From SAR324 cluster bacterium (GTDB taxonomy: Bacteria; SAR324; NAC60-12): 64,000 nt of DNA. Made by a program: the position numbers and the translations under genes. Shown one piece after another: positions 45,111-53,596 of this stretch. Position 1 is the stretch's first letter. Each line of letters opens with the position of its first letter. The notes under the pieces were generated by a model, which did not search any database, was not told where the DNA came from, and saw only the letters and a program-made list of their open reading frames with translations. The DNA lies in the NCBI GenBank assembly GCA_015231825.1, contig JADGAV010000002.1:176908-240907 (forward strand), written 5' to 3'.

Positions 45111-46039
45111 CGTGCTTGTTGTGATTGAAAAAAAGATTGGGCACTTTCAGTATCTTTTTGAATTTGCTCCTGCAGGCTGTTTAGTCCGGAAAACTTTTTT
45201 TCTTTCCGAAGTTGTTTCAGAGGCCACACCTCCATGGTTTCCCCATAGATGTCGTCTGAAAAATCAAAAAGGAAAGTTTCGACAATTTGTTCATTCAGGC
45301 CGAATGTAGGACGAACTCCTACATTGGTGACCCCCTGGTAAATTTGATTACGCACTTTGGCACGGGACACGTAGACACCATTTTCCAATGGGATGCTGTT
45401 TTGAGTCCGCAAATTTGCTGTCGGAAAACCAATTGTCCGCCCTCGTTGATCTCCTCGTTCTATAGAGGAATAAAGGCTGTATGCTCTGCCGAGAAATTGG
45501 GGAATTTCATCGAATCGGTTCTCTTTGATCAATTGGCGAATCAAGGTGCTGGAAACGGTCTGGTTCCCAATCTGCACCGGTGAGATTTCTTCCAGTTCAA
45601 AATGATATTCCTGGCTGAAACGCTGCAGCAAATCTGCATTTCCTGCCCGTTTGCGGCCAAAGTGAAAATCGTGGCCGATGATCAGCTTCACCAGATTGAA
45701 GCGTTCAATCAGGAATTCCAGTGCAAAATCTTCTGGAGAGAGTTGTGAAAATTCCGATGTGAAATGAATAATATGAACCGCGTCCAGGTCCAGGTCTTTC
45801 AAAATACGGTTGCGCAGGGAAGGAGTGCAGAGCTTGGCCACGGTTCTTTGCGGGTGCACAACTTCCTGAGGGTGCGGATCAAACGAAACTAAAATGCTGG
45901 AACACTGCCTCTGACGCGCCTCCTTCACCATCTTGCGAATAATAAACTGATGCCCCAAATGCACGCCGTCAAAATTACCGATCGTCACAATGACAGGATC
46001 TTCGCGAGCTAGATGGGTTCGAAAATTGACAACTTCCAT
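45107..46039 (-). CDS. ribF: Bifunctional riboflavin kinase / FAD synthetase
   Basis: This 310-residue enzyme makes FMN and FAD. The N-terminal nucleotidyltransferase domain has GNFDGVHLGHQFII and IIGHDFHFGRKRAG. The C-terminal flavokinase domain has GRTIGFPTANL, NGVYV and GVTNVGVRPTFG. It lies 31 bases after pyrC and overlaps the SPL-family gene. The C-terminus is glutamine-rich but of normal length. Confidence 0.95.
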   Translation of the reverse strand: MEVVNFRTHLAREDPVIVTIGNFDGVHLGHQFIIRKMVKEARQRQCSSILVSFDPHPQEVVHPQRTVAKLCTPSLRNRILKDLDLDAVHIIHFTSEFSQLSPEDFALEFLIERFNLVKLIIGHDFHFGRKRAGNADLLQRFSQEYHFELEEISPVQIGNQTVSSTLIRQLIKENRFDEIPQFLGRAYSLYSSIERGDQRGRTIGFPTANLRTQNSIPLENGVYVSRAKVRNQIYQGVTNVGVRPTFGLNEQIVETFLFDFSDDIYGETMEVWPLKQLRKEKKFSGLNSLQEQIQKDTESAQSFFQSQQAR

Positions 46040-46070
46040 AAATCAGTCTGTCTGCATCGTTTTATATATT

Positions 46071-47384
46071 TTATCCGTTGATCTGGATTTCACGTCCGCG
46101 GACTTCCTCGTTGATCTTGCCATCCAAAAAAACAGTCTGTCCGTTGACAATGGTCCTTACCGGCCAGCCCTGCAGTTCCATTCCGTGATAAGGAGACCAG
46201 TTGACTTTGGTAAACAGTTTCCCATTGGTGACTGTTTTTTTCATATTTAGATCAATCAGGACCAGATCTGCATCCATACCGACTTCAATGCTCCCCTTGT
46301 TTTTCATCCTGTAAAGGCGGGCTGGTGCCTCACACATCCAGTGAACCACATCCTGTAAAGAACACCTGTCTTCGTTGACTCGATTGAGCATCAGCGGCAG
46401 AGAAGTTTCCACACCCGGCATTCCGGATGGTGCCTGGCCGTAGGGGACATCTTTTTCTGCCAAAGTATGCGGGGCATGATCTGTGGCGATGCAGTCAATC
46501 ACTCCGTCTTGGAGGCCTTTCCAGAGAGCGTGGCCATGTCTTTCGGTTCGCAGGGGAGGGTTCATTTGTGCACGAGTGCCGAGTTTTTCATAACATTCAG
46601 GGGCGCTCAAAATAAAGTGTTGAGGACAGACCTCTGCAGAAATTTTATTGTCTTGAGGAAGCCGGCGGAGCAATAATGTTTCTTCCTCAGTAGTCATGTG
46701 TAAAATGTGCAGGCGGCGTTTGTATTTCAAAGACAGTTTAACCGCCAATTCTGTGGCACTCAGGGCCGCGGCTTCATCCCGGATTTTTGGATGGATGGCA
46801 ACATCGTTGATTCCGGAGAGCAGTCGCTCATTTTCCTTCATGATGTGCTCGTCTTCTGCATGGACGGCAATCAGTCGGGAGCCGTTGCAAAAAATTCGTT
46901 CCAGGTCTTTTTCTTCACTGACCAGCAAATCACCAGTGGAAGACCCCATAAAAATTTTAATGCCGCAAACATTTTCAACACGGTTCAACTCTTCAAGATT
47001 ATGGGGGGTTGCGCCAATAAAAAAATTGTAGTTGACCACGCATTTTTTTGCGGCATTGCGTTTTTTTTCCGCCATCAACTCTGCTGTTACGATCGGTGGA
47101 TTATTGTTCGGCATCTCCAAAAAGCTGGTCACTCCGCCCGCAGCGGCAGCACAGGAACCTGTGTGCAAATCTTCTTTGTGTGTCAAGCCGGGATCCCGAA
47201 AATGGACCTGGGGATCTATCACACCTGGTATCAATACCAGGCCGTCTGCATTGATTTCCTCACCGGCAAGAGGCAGCTTTTTGCCGATCGCAACGATTTT
47301 TCCCTCACTGACTGCGACTTCTGCATTTGCCGTTCCGTGAGGAAGAACTACCCGGGCACCTCGTATTGTAATAGAACCTTTCAT
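46071..47384 (-). CDS. pyrC: Dihydroorotase-family amidohydrolase
   Basis: The 437 residues are typical of type I dihydroorotases (third step of pyrimidine synthesis) and of allantoinase-like relatives. The metal-site Lys is in KIFMGSSTGDLL, the histidines are in VHAEDE and LHILHMTT, and Asp is in CIATDHAPHT. The first metal motif reads DPQVHFRDPG, with Gln in place of the first His of HxH. This is a known subfamily variant but makes the exact reaction less sure. The start overlaps the hemB stop (TAATG). Confidence 0.85.
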   Translation of the reverse strand: MKGSITIRGARVVLPHGTANAEVAVSEGKIVAIGKKLPLAGEEINADGLVLIPGVIDPQVHFRDPGLTHKEDLHTGSCAAAAGGVTSFLEMPNNNPPIVTAELMAEKKRNAAKKCVVNYNFFIGATPHNLEELNRVENVCGIKIFMGSSTGDLLVSEEKDLERIFCNGSRLIAVHAEDEHIMKENERLLSGINDVAIHPKIRDEAAALSATELAVKLSLKYKRRLHILHMTTEEETLLLRRLPQDNKISAEVCPQHFILSAPECYEKLGTRAQMNPPLRTERHGHALWKGLQDGVIDCIATDHAPHTLAEKDVPYGQAPSGMPGVETSLPLMLNRVNEDRCSLQDVVHWMCEAPARLYRMKNKGSIEVGMDADLVLIDLNMKKTVTNGKLFTKVNWSPYHGMELQGWPVRTIVNGQTVFLDGKINEEVRGREIQING

Positions 47385-48376
47385 TACACCATCTTGCCAA
47401 AATCACGTTTGAGCAGTTTCGCCGCGTCTTTTGCGAAATAGCTTAAAATCATATCTGCTCCGGCCCTTTTGATGGACATCAGTACTTCCATCATCGCTTT
47501 TTCCAGATCCAGCCATCCTTTTTCTGCAGCAGCATGAATCATGGAAAATTCTCCAGATACGTTATAGGCGGCAATCGGAACATCGAAGGCTGCTCTCGCC
47601 TGGGCAATGATGTCCAGGTAGGACAATGCAGGTTTGATCATGATCACATCAGCACCTTCATCAACATCCATTGCCAACTCTCGCATGGCTTCCCTGGTGT
47701 TGGCCGGGTCCATCTGATAGGTTTTTTTGTCTCCCTTTTTAGGAGCAGAATCGAGAGCCCCCCGAAAAGGGCCGTAAAAACAGGATGCGTATTTCGCCGA
47801 ATAAGCAAGGATGCCGACATTTTGAAATCCGGCATTGTCCAAGGTGTATCGGATTGCACCAACACGGCCATCCATCATGTCGGAAGGAGCGACCCAGTCG
47901 ACCCCTGCTTCTGCATGTGAAAGCGCCATTTTACAAAGCACCTCAACGGATTCATCATTGACGATCTCATCTCCCACGACCAATCCGTCATGACCATGGT
48001 GTGTGTATGGATCCAAGGCAACATCCGTCTGCACACACAGCCCAGGAAGCGCATCTTTGAGCGCGCGAATGGATCGTTGAACCAGGCCGTTCGGGTCATA
48101 GGATTTGCTTGCCTGGTCGTCTTTGTCTTCCGAATAACCAAACAAGTTTACCGCCCCAATTCCCAGACTGAAGACTTCCTGGCATTCTTTCACCAGTTCA
48201 TCCACTGAAAATCTGAATTGACCGGGCATCGTAGAAATAGGATCTCGGAGCTTTTCCCCCTCTGCGACAAACATGGGGTAAATCAAATCAGCCGGTTGTA
48301 ATTGCGTCTCGCGGACCAATCCTCGAATTGCGGCATTTTTTCGTAATCGTCGAGGTCGATGTACCAATTGCATCAT
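47384..48376 (-). CDS. hemB: Delta-aminolevulinic acid dehydratase (porphobilinogen synthase)
   Basis: This 330-residue enzyme joins two aminolevulinates into porphobilinogen. The two Schiff-base lysines lie in YSAKYAS and MIKPAL. The loop that carries three zinc cysteines in animal-type enzymes reads DVALDPYTHHGHDG, an aspartate-type, Mg-activated form with no cysteines. It is the first gene of the minus-strand run hemB-pyrC-ribF-SPL-LON-flippase. Confidence 0.96.
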   Translation of the reverse strand: MMQLVHRPRRLRKNAAIRGLVRETQLQPADLIYPMFVAEGEKLRDPISTMPGQFRFSVDELVKECQEVFSLGIGAVNLFGYSEDKDDQASKSYDPNGLVQRSIRALKDALPGLCVQTDVALDPYTHHGHDGLVVGDEIVNDESVEVLCKMALSHAEAGVDWVAPSDMMDGRVGAIRYTLDNAGFQNVGILAYSAKYASCFYGPFRGALDSAPKKGDKKTYQMDPANTREAMRELAMDVDEGADVIMIKPALSYLDIIAQARAAFDVPIAAYNVSGEFSMIHAAAEKGWLDLEKAMMEVLMSIKRAGADMILSYFAKDAAKLLKRDFGKMV

Positions 48377-48913
48377 AGTTCGATTCAGTTAGAATTTGGA
48401 AAATTAGGGACTCATCTATTCGAAATATTGCTTCGCAGGGCTTTCTGCCGAGGAAGGGGCAAGGCTTTTCCTTAGCGTGCGCAGAAAAATCTCATCCCTC
48501 ATGAACTTTGAATGAATCAATGCATAAACGTGGGGTCAATGACTTCCATCTATACCCACGAGCTCTTTTCTGGTCTGCACACAGGGAAACTTCCCTTGTA
48601 CAAGCACGCTAAATGTAGCGAGTTCCTCAAAAAGATACAAGAAAATCTATTTCAATAGGAGGGTAAAACCATGTCCCGGATTTGTTTAGTAGACTTTTTT
48701 ATTTTCTGATTTAAAAAAATCTGGGCAATTGAAGCGGATGAATGCCTTCCTGAGCAGAATATTGAAGTGAATTCAACTTGTTCAAACCATTGAAATCGCG
48801 CAAAATTTGAATTTCAGCTTTCGAGTTACTGCTTATAATTCAGGAGAGCTGCTTCGCAGAATTCACTATTGCTGGCCCAATAACGAATCAGCGAAGCCTT
48901 GGCTTTGTTGCTT
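48377..48913. other. Intergenic region between hemB and nuoI
   Basis: About 540 bases without a convincing gene. It holds the hemB promoter. On the plus strand there is a perfect AGGAGG (48657-48662) eight bases before an ATG that opens only 12 codons (48671-48709), which may be a remnant. Complex I subunits J-N, which normally follow nuoI, are not encoded here. Confidence 0.45.
48657..48709 (+). pseudogene. Orphan ribosome site with a 12-codon frame
   Basis: AGGAGG at 48657-48662 is the best Shine-Dalgarno in the area, and the ATG at 48671 has ideal spacing. The frame (MSRICLVDFFIF) stops after 12 codons. It could be the decayed start of a lost gene or a leader peptide, and I cannot tell which. 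Confidence 0.3.
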
Positions 48914-49486
48914 TCAAGTGGATGGGATCCCTCGCGAATTGGGGAGAGCTTCTTCCTCAGTTTTTGGAAGAGGAATATCCGTGTATTTTGTCTCTTTGTT
49001 GGGCCGGTAGGTATCTTTGAGCAAATCACGTGTGTAATCGAAGCGATTTCGTGAAGAGTATGCCATGGCAATGACACCGGTATCCATTCGAATTGCTTCC
49101 TTGGGACAGGCTTCCACGCACAAACCGCAAAATACGCAGCGCAGCTCATCAATATCGAAAACAACCGGGTACTTTTCGATGGACAGATCAGGGTGGTCAC
49201 CTGCCTCAATATGAATACAGTGAGCCGGGCAAATCGTCTCGCACATATAGCAGGCTACACATTTAATAAATCCATTCTCCCGTCTTGTCAAACGATGGCG
49301 TCCTCTCCAGCGAGGAGAAACATGCCGCTGCTCTTCAGGGTATTGAATGGTCACGACCTCTCGGCTGCCAAACAGGTTTTTAAAAAAATGCCGGACGGTT
49401 AATCGCAATCCATTGAAAATTGCCGGAAGATAGAGTGCTTCCTGAAATCCATCGATGCGATTCACTGTTTTTACTTTTAATTCCAT
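48914..49486 (-). CDS. nuoI: NADH-quinone oxidoreductase subunit I
   Basis: This 190-residue peripheral-arm subunit of complex I carries clusters N6a and N6b. Two perfect CxxCxxCxxxCP motifs are present, CVACYMCETICP and CVFCGLCVEACP. An N-terminal segment of about 55 residues contacts the membrane arm, and GRHRLTRRENG precedes the first cluster, as in the family. It is the last complex I gene here and lies 24 bases after nuoH. Confidence 0.96.
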   Translation of the reverse strand: MELKVKTVNRIDGFQEALYLPAIFNGLRLTVRHFFKNLFGSREVVTIQYPEEQRHVSPRWRGRHRLTRRENGFIKCVACYMCETICPAHCIHIEAGDHPDLSIEKYPVVFDIDELRCVFCGLCVEACPKEAIRMDTGVIAMAYSSRNRFDYTRDLLKDTYRPNKETKYTDIPLPKTEEEALPNSRGIPST

Positions 49487-49510
49487 GATTTGTACTCTGT
49501 GAAATGAAGA

Positions 49511-50605
49511 TCAATTAGCAAGCAGTATGATTATTGCGGTGACCAGCACGTTCGCCATTGCCACCGGCAGCATTTTTTTCCAACCCAGCGCCATGGTTTG
49601 ATCAAAACGGAACTTGGGGATTGTCCACCTGATTTGTAGCTGCAGCCAACAGAAAAATACTGAAAGAAGTGTGAATTTGAGAATTTGCAAGATGGTCACC
49701 AGAGCTTGAGGAGCGCTTTCCCAAAGGTGCAGCCACGGGATGTGATAACCTCCCAAAAACAGGGTCACCATCAAAACGGACACGCCGACGATCGCAATGT
49801 ATTCGGCCAGCATAAACGCACCAAATCGCATTCCGGAATATTCCAAAAAATATCCGGCAACAATTTCAGACTCCCCTTCCGGTGCATCAAAGGGGGCACG
49901 TTTTGTTTCGGCAATCATGGCGACAAAAAAGAGAACAAAGGCGACCGGTTGAGTGAAAATTCCCCATTTGGGAATCAGGTTGCCAAACCAGTAGGTGTTT
50001 TGACCATCCACGATCACACTGATTTGCGTAGATTCATAAACCATGAAAATTCCCAACAGAGAAATACCGATGAAAACCTCGTAGGAAAGCATTTGTGCCG
50101 AGGCGCGGGTCCCGCCGAGGAGTGCAAATTTACTGTTGGAACTCGCTCCCGCAAGAACTGAACCGTAAACCCCCAGAGATGTGATGGCAAATATATAAAG
50201 AAGCCCCGGCTTGACATCCGTAATTTGAAAAGTGAAGTCCCCAATAGGGGCTGCAAAAGGAACGATCGCAAATACTGAAAGCGCTGCGGCAAATCCGAAA
50301 TACGGTGCAATCGTGAATAGAAACCGGTCTGCACCTCGTGGAATAAAATCTTCTTTAAAGATGGACTTCAAAGCATCAGCTGCGATATGAAGTGCCCCGC
50401 GTCCCCGAAAGTTGTCGGCGAAGGGGAGGTTTGCCCGATTGGGGCCGACACGGTCCTGAATCATTGCACTCCACTTGCGTTCCATCAAAGTCAGGACGGT
50501 GGCCAGGGGCATCACGAACATGAAAATTATGACCACAATTTTAAGGATCGTCTGAATAAATGGATCAAGCAGGATGTTGATAGCAATATTGATGATCTCG
50601 TTCAT
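49511..50605 (-). CDS. nuoH: NADH-quinone oxidoreductase subunit H
   Basis: This 364-residue subunit has eight or so membrane helices and forms much of the quinone tunnel. Conserved parts are ERKWSAMIQDRVGPNRAN near the N-terminus and KRAPFDAPEGESEIVAGYFLEYSGMRF in the central loop. IRWTIPKFRFDQTMALGWK is seen near the end. It lies 33 bases after nuoD, so nuoE, F and G, which are between D and H in many genomes, are absent from this operon. Confidence 0.96.
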   Translation of the reverse strand: MNEIINIAINILLDPFIQTILKIVVIIFMFVMPLATVLTLMERKWSAMIQDRVGPNRANLPFADNFRGRGALHIAADALKSIFKEDFIPRGADRFLFTIAPYFGFAAALSVFAIVPFAAPIGDFTFQITDVKPGLLYIFAITSLGVYGSVLAGASSNSKFALLGGTRASAQMLSYEVFIGISLLGIFMVYESTQISVIVDGQNTYWFGNLIPKWGIFTQPVAFVLFFVAMIAETKRAPFDAPEGESEIVAGYFLEYSGMRFGAFMLAEYIAIVGVSVLMVTLFLGGYHIPWLHLWESAPQALVTILQILKFTLLSVFFCWLQLQIRWTIPKFRFDQTMALGWKKMLPVAMANVLVTAIIILLAN

Positions 50606-50638
50606 AGGGCAGTTGAAAATGAAAGTTTTTGAAAAAGA

Positions 50639-51868
50639 TTATCGATCCAATTCTCCGCCAATCATGTTGACGGAACCAAAAATCGGGACTATATCGGCAA
50701 CATATCCTCCTTTGCAGATTGCAGGCATTGCTGACACAAAGTTGAAACAGGGGGGGCGCACCCGGCACTTCACAGGTTCTCCTGAACCATCTGATACGAG
50801 GTAAAAGCCAACCTCACCATTGCCTCCCTCCGTAGGCATATAGATTTCACCGGCAGGAGCCTGGTGCCCTTCCATGACAAGTTTAAAATGATCAATCAGA
50901 CCTTCAATGTTCCCGTAAACCTGCTTTTTGTCAGGTAAGACCAGTTGCCTGTCATCAATCGCAATGGGGCCTGCCGGCAATTTGTCTGAGGCCTGTTCAA
51001 TGATCGAGATGCTTTGCCACATTTCTTCCATGCGAACCAGGTATCGATCAAAACAGTCACCAACACTGCCCACGGGAATTTCAAAATCCAGATCGTCGTA
51101 GACGGAATAACGATCAGAACGGCGGACATCGTATGGGATTCCGCAGGCGCGAAGCATCGGACCCGTAAATCCGAAAGAAATCGAATCTTCTTTCGAAAGG
51201 ACTCCGACATCTTTGACTCGGTCAATAAAGATTTTGTTGCGGGTCAGCAGGGTGTCGCATTCTCTCAATATATCCTTGATCTTTTCCAGACGCTCCTGAA
51301 GCTCTCCTAAAAATCCGTCTGGTATGTCGGTTGCGTTCCCTCCAAATCGAGTCCAATTGGTGGTCAGACGCGCACCGGTCACTTCTTCGACCAATTCCCA
51401 AAGATATTCCCGCCCCTTGATGAACCAGAGAAAAAAAGTGAATGCCCCCACTTCCATTGCGGCTGCTCCCAGGCACGTGAGATGATCGGTGATGCGTGAA
51501 ATTTCTCCCATGATCACTCGCGTGTATTGAGCCCGGCGCGGTGCATCGACGCCGAAAAGTTTTTCCACTGCCATCGAGTATCCAATGTTGCAGAGCAGAG
51601 GAGAAACGTAATTCAAACGATCCGTGTAGGGGGTGATTTGAATCCATTTAGAATTTTCGGATTCTTTTTCAAAACCCCGGTGCAGGTACCCGATTTCCGG
51701 AATCATGTCGACAATTTCTTCTCCATCAATTTGTGTGGTGAAGCGGACAATGCCGTGCATCGCAGGATGTGCGGGACCGATTTCAATGGTCATCACAGAA
51801 GCATCGGCCTGGTCCTCCATCTCAGATTCGAGATTTTGTCCTTTGTTTTCTGTTGCTAATTCTTCCAT
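50639..51868 (-). CDS. nuoD: NADH-quinone oxidoreductase subunit D
   Basis: This 409-residue 49-kDa-type subunit lines the quinone site near cluster N2. Family features are GPAHPAMHGIVRF near the N-terminus (including the quinone-binding His), GYLHRGFEK, and the C-terminal FNFVSAMPAICKGG. The stop of nuoC is directly followed by its ATG (TGA-ATG). It is separate from nuoC, not fused. Confidence 0.97.
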   Translation of the reverse strand: MEELATENKGQNLESEMEDQADASVMTIEIGPAHPAMHGIVRFTTQIDGEEIVDMIPEIGYLHRGFEKESENSKWIQITPYTDRLNYVSPLLCNIGYSMAVEKLFGVDAPRRAQYTRVIMGEISRITDHLTCLGAAAMEVGAFTFFLWFIKGREYLWELVEEVTGARLTTNWTRFGGNATDIPDGFLGELQERLEKIKDILRECDTLLTRNKIFIDRVKDVGVLSKEDSISFGFTGPMLRACGIPYDVRRSDRYSVYDDLDFEIPVGSVGDCFDRYLVRMEEMWQSISIIEQASDKLPAGPIAIDDRQLVLPDKKQVYGNIEGLIDHFKLVMEGHQAPAGEIYMPTEGGNGEVGFYLVSDGSGEPVKCRVRPPCFNFVSAMPAICKGGYVADIVPIFGSVNMIGGELDR

Positions 51869-52396
51869 TCAAAGCTCTCCATAATCATGGCGTTCATTGA
51901 CAGGTCTCATCTCCACCAGCGGTTGTTGCCTTCCGATCGGGTAATCTTTGCGGAGCGGATAACCTTCGAATTGAGAATACATCAGGATCCGCTGCAGATT
52001 GGGATGATTCTTAAAAATAATTCCATACATGTCGTAGCACTCTCGTTCATACCAGTCGACAGCCAGCCAAAGTTCATGTATTGAATCAATTTCGCAGTCC
52101 TCCTCCGGGACCCTCACTTTGACGCGAATGCGGTGTTCCAGACTCAAAGATTTGAAATGGTACACGACCTCAAAACGAGGACTTTCCTTGATATAATCCA
52201 CGGCTGTCAAATCAATCATCATTTCCATTTTGCTGCGTTCATCGTCCCGCAGAAATTGACAAATCGGCAGGATTTGACTTCGCTCCACCAGAACAGTCTC
52301 ATCACCACGATGCTGATGATATGACTGAACCGCTCCGGGAAATTGTTCCTGAAGCAACTGCGTGAGATTTCCAATTTCTTCTTGTTCTGTTGACAT
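51869..52396 (-). CDS. nuoC: NADH-quinone oxidoreductase subunit C
   Basis: The protein has 175 residues from the ATG at 52396, which has GGAG upstream. A GTG nine codons earlier lacks one. It is the 30-kDa subunit of the complex I connecting module. The C-terminal signature YERECYDMYGIIFKNHPNLQ and YPLRKDYP are typical. It sits between nuoB and nuoD. Confidence 0.95.
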   Translation of the reverse strand: MSTEQEEIGNLTQLLQEQFPGAVQSYHQHRGDETVLVERSQILPICQFLRDDERSKMEMMIDLTAVDYIKESPRFEVVYHFKSLSLEHRIRVKVRVPEEDCEIDSIHELWLAVDWYERECYDMYGIIFKNHPNLQRILMYSQFEGYPLRKDYPIGRQQPLVEMRPVNERHDYGEL

Positions 52397-52427
52397 GCTT
52401 GTGATCTCCAACTTCGTCTGCACTTGG

Positions 52428-52985
52428 TTATTGTCGGCTCAGCAGCAGGTTTTCCTTGCTTTCTCGAGCTTTGGGGATTACTTTTTCCTCCTGGTTGGGA
52501 TTGATTCCGGAAATTCCTTGAGGACCTCTGTCTTGTATTCGATTCTGAAGTTCAATGATGGCGTCCAGTACTGCCTCCGGACGAGGAGGACAGCCGGCAA
52601 TGTAGGTGTCGACCGGAATAACCCGATCGATTCCCTGGACCACCGAGTAATTTTGATAAAATCCCCCTGAAGAAGCACAGGCGCCAAAGGCAATGACCCA
52701 TTTCGGGTTCGGCATTTGCTCGTAAATCAATTTGAGAACAGGGGCCATTTTGTGAGTTATCGTTCCCACGACAAAAAGCAGATCCGCTTGTCGTGGAGAA
52801 AATCGGGGAATTTCTGCACCAAATCGTGAAATGTCATAATGGGAGCAGGCGGCAGCCATGTATTCCATTCCACAGCATGCAGTAACAAAAGGATATGTGA
52901 ACAGTGAAAATTTTCTCGACCAGTTGACCACCGAGTCAATAGTGGTTGTCATAAAACCATCTTGAAATTGAGTCTCTACTCCCAT
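52428..52985 (-). CDS. nuoB: NADH-quinone oxidoreductase subunit B
   Basis: The protein has 185 residues from the ATG at 52985, which has AAAAAGGAG before it and overlaps the nuoA end by ten bases. A longer start inside nuoA is less likely. It holds the terminal cluster N2. The ligands are the paired Cys in TACCGMEYM, Cys in FGACASSGG and Cys in AGCPPRPE. The C-terminal tail of about 45 residues is charged and extra. Confidence 0.95.
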   Translation of the reverse strand: MGVETQFQDGFMTTTIDSVVNWSRKFSLFTYPFVTACCGMEYMAAACSHYDISRFGAEIPRFSPRQADLLFVVGTITHKMAPVLKLIYEQMPNPKWVIAFGACASSGGFYQNYSVVQGIDRVIPVDTYIAGCPPRPEAVLDAIIELQNRIQDRGPQGISGINPNQEEKVIPKARESKENLLLSRQ

Positions 52986-53335
52986 TCTAATGCTCCTTTT
53001 TTCCAGGCATATGCCAGTCCGAATAATAGCAGAACCATAAAGATCAGGACTTCGGCAAATCCAAACCATCCCATTTCCCGGAACTTGACCGCCCAGGGAT
53101 ATAAAAATACAATCTCCACATCAAAGATCAGAAAAATCAGTGCCGTCATGTAGAACTTCACATCGTAGCGCTGACCAACCAGTCCGTCGGAAGGAAGCCC
53201 GCTTTCAAAAGGCATTTCCTTGTTTTGACCCCTGCGTTTGGGACCGATCAAAATCCCCGCCAGCGTGAATATCGTGGCAAACACCACCCCCAGGCCGATC
53301 AAAATCAAGATAGGTAAATATTCAATTGCGATCAT
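52976..53335 (-). CDS. nuoA: NADH-quinone oxidoreductase subunit A
   Basis: This 119-residue subunit has three membrane helices. The conserved loop is KEMPFESGLPSDG, with RYDVKFYMTALIFLIFDVEIVFLYPWA after it, matching NuoA. It is the first gene of nuoABCDHI. GGGGAGGAG precedes the ATG. Just upstream a short CCCC/GGGG hairpin can pair with the ribosome site. Confidence 0.95.
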   Translation of the reverse strand: MIAIEYLPILILIGLGVVFATIFTLAGILIGPKRRGQNKEMPFESGLPSDGLVGQRYDVKFYMTALIFLIFDVEIVFLYPWAVKFREMGWFGFAEVLIFMVLLLFGLAYAWKKGALEWE

Positions 53336-53341
53336 TCGAAT

Positions 53342-53357
53342 CTCCTCCCCAATGGGG
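53342..53357 (-). promoter_or_regulatory. Short hairpin over the nuoA ribosome binding site
   Basis: On the minus strand CCCC, three bases and GGGGAGGAG lie directly before the nuoA ATG. The CCCC can pair with the first four bases of the ribosome site. This might tune nuoA translation, but the stem is short. Confidence 0.3.
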
Positions 53358-53482
53358 TCCGGGAACCCGATCTCCTAAGAGAAAGTTCTCCTTTTTTATT
53401 TTAAACAGTTAAAATTAATCTTTGACTTTATCACATTGCCGCAAAGGATTGTCAATTCATTTAAGAACGATTGCCGTGTAAA

Positions 53483-53594
53483 AAATAAAAGGGGACAGAT
53501 TTATTTATTTCCGATGAAATTGAGACAAAAGGGGTTGCATGCAGGACTTGAGAGGACAAAAAGAGCAGGAAAATAAATCTGTCCCCTTTTATTT
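53483..53594. repeat. Perfect 24-base inverted repeat (REP/MITE-like element)
   Basis: Two arms of 24 bases (53483-53506 and 53571-53594) are exact inverse copies with the core GGGGACAGATTTATTT. They enclose 64 bases with no frame. The core resembles ends of small elements moved by REP-associated Y1 (IS200-like) transposases. It ends two bases before the stop codon of the ABC ATPase gene and could also act as a bidirectional terminator. Confidence 0.75.
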
Positions 53595-53596
53595 AG

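Noticed and set aside
48807..49010. Small plus-strand frame opposite the nuoI end
   Set aside because: It is mostly the antisense of the nuoI 3' end; no ribosome site.
52986..53069. Longer nuoB start inside nuoA
   Set aside because: The ATG at 52985 has a good ribosome site and gives a normal NuoB N-terminus; the extension has neither.
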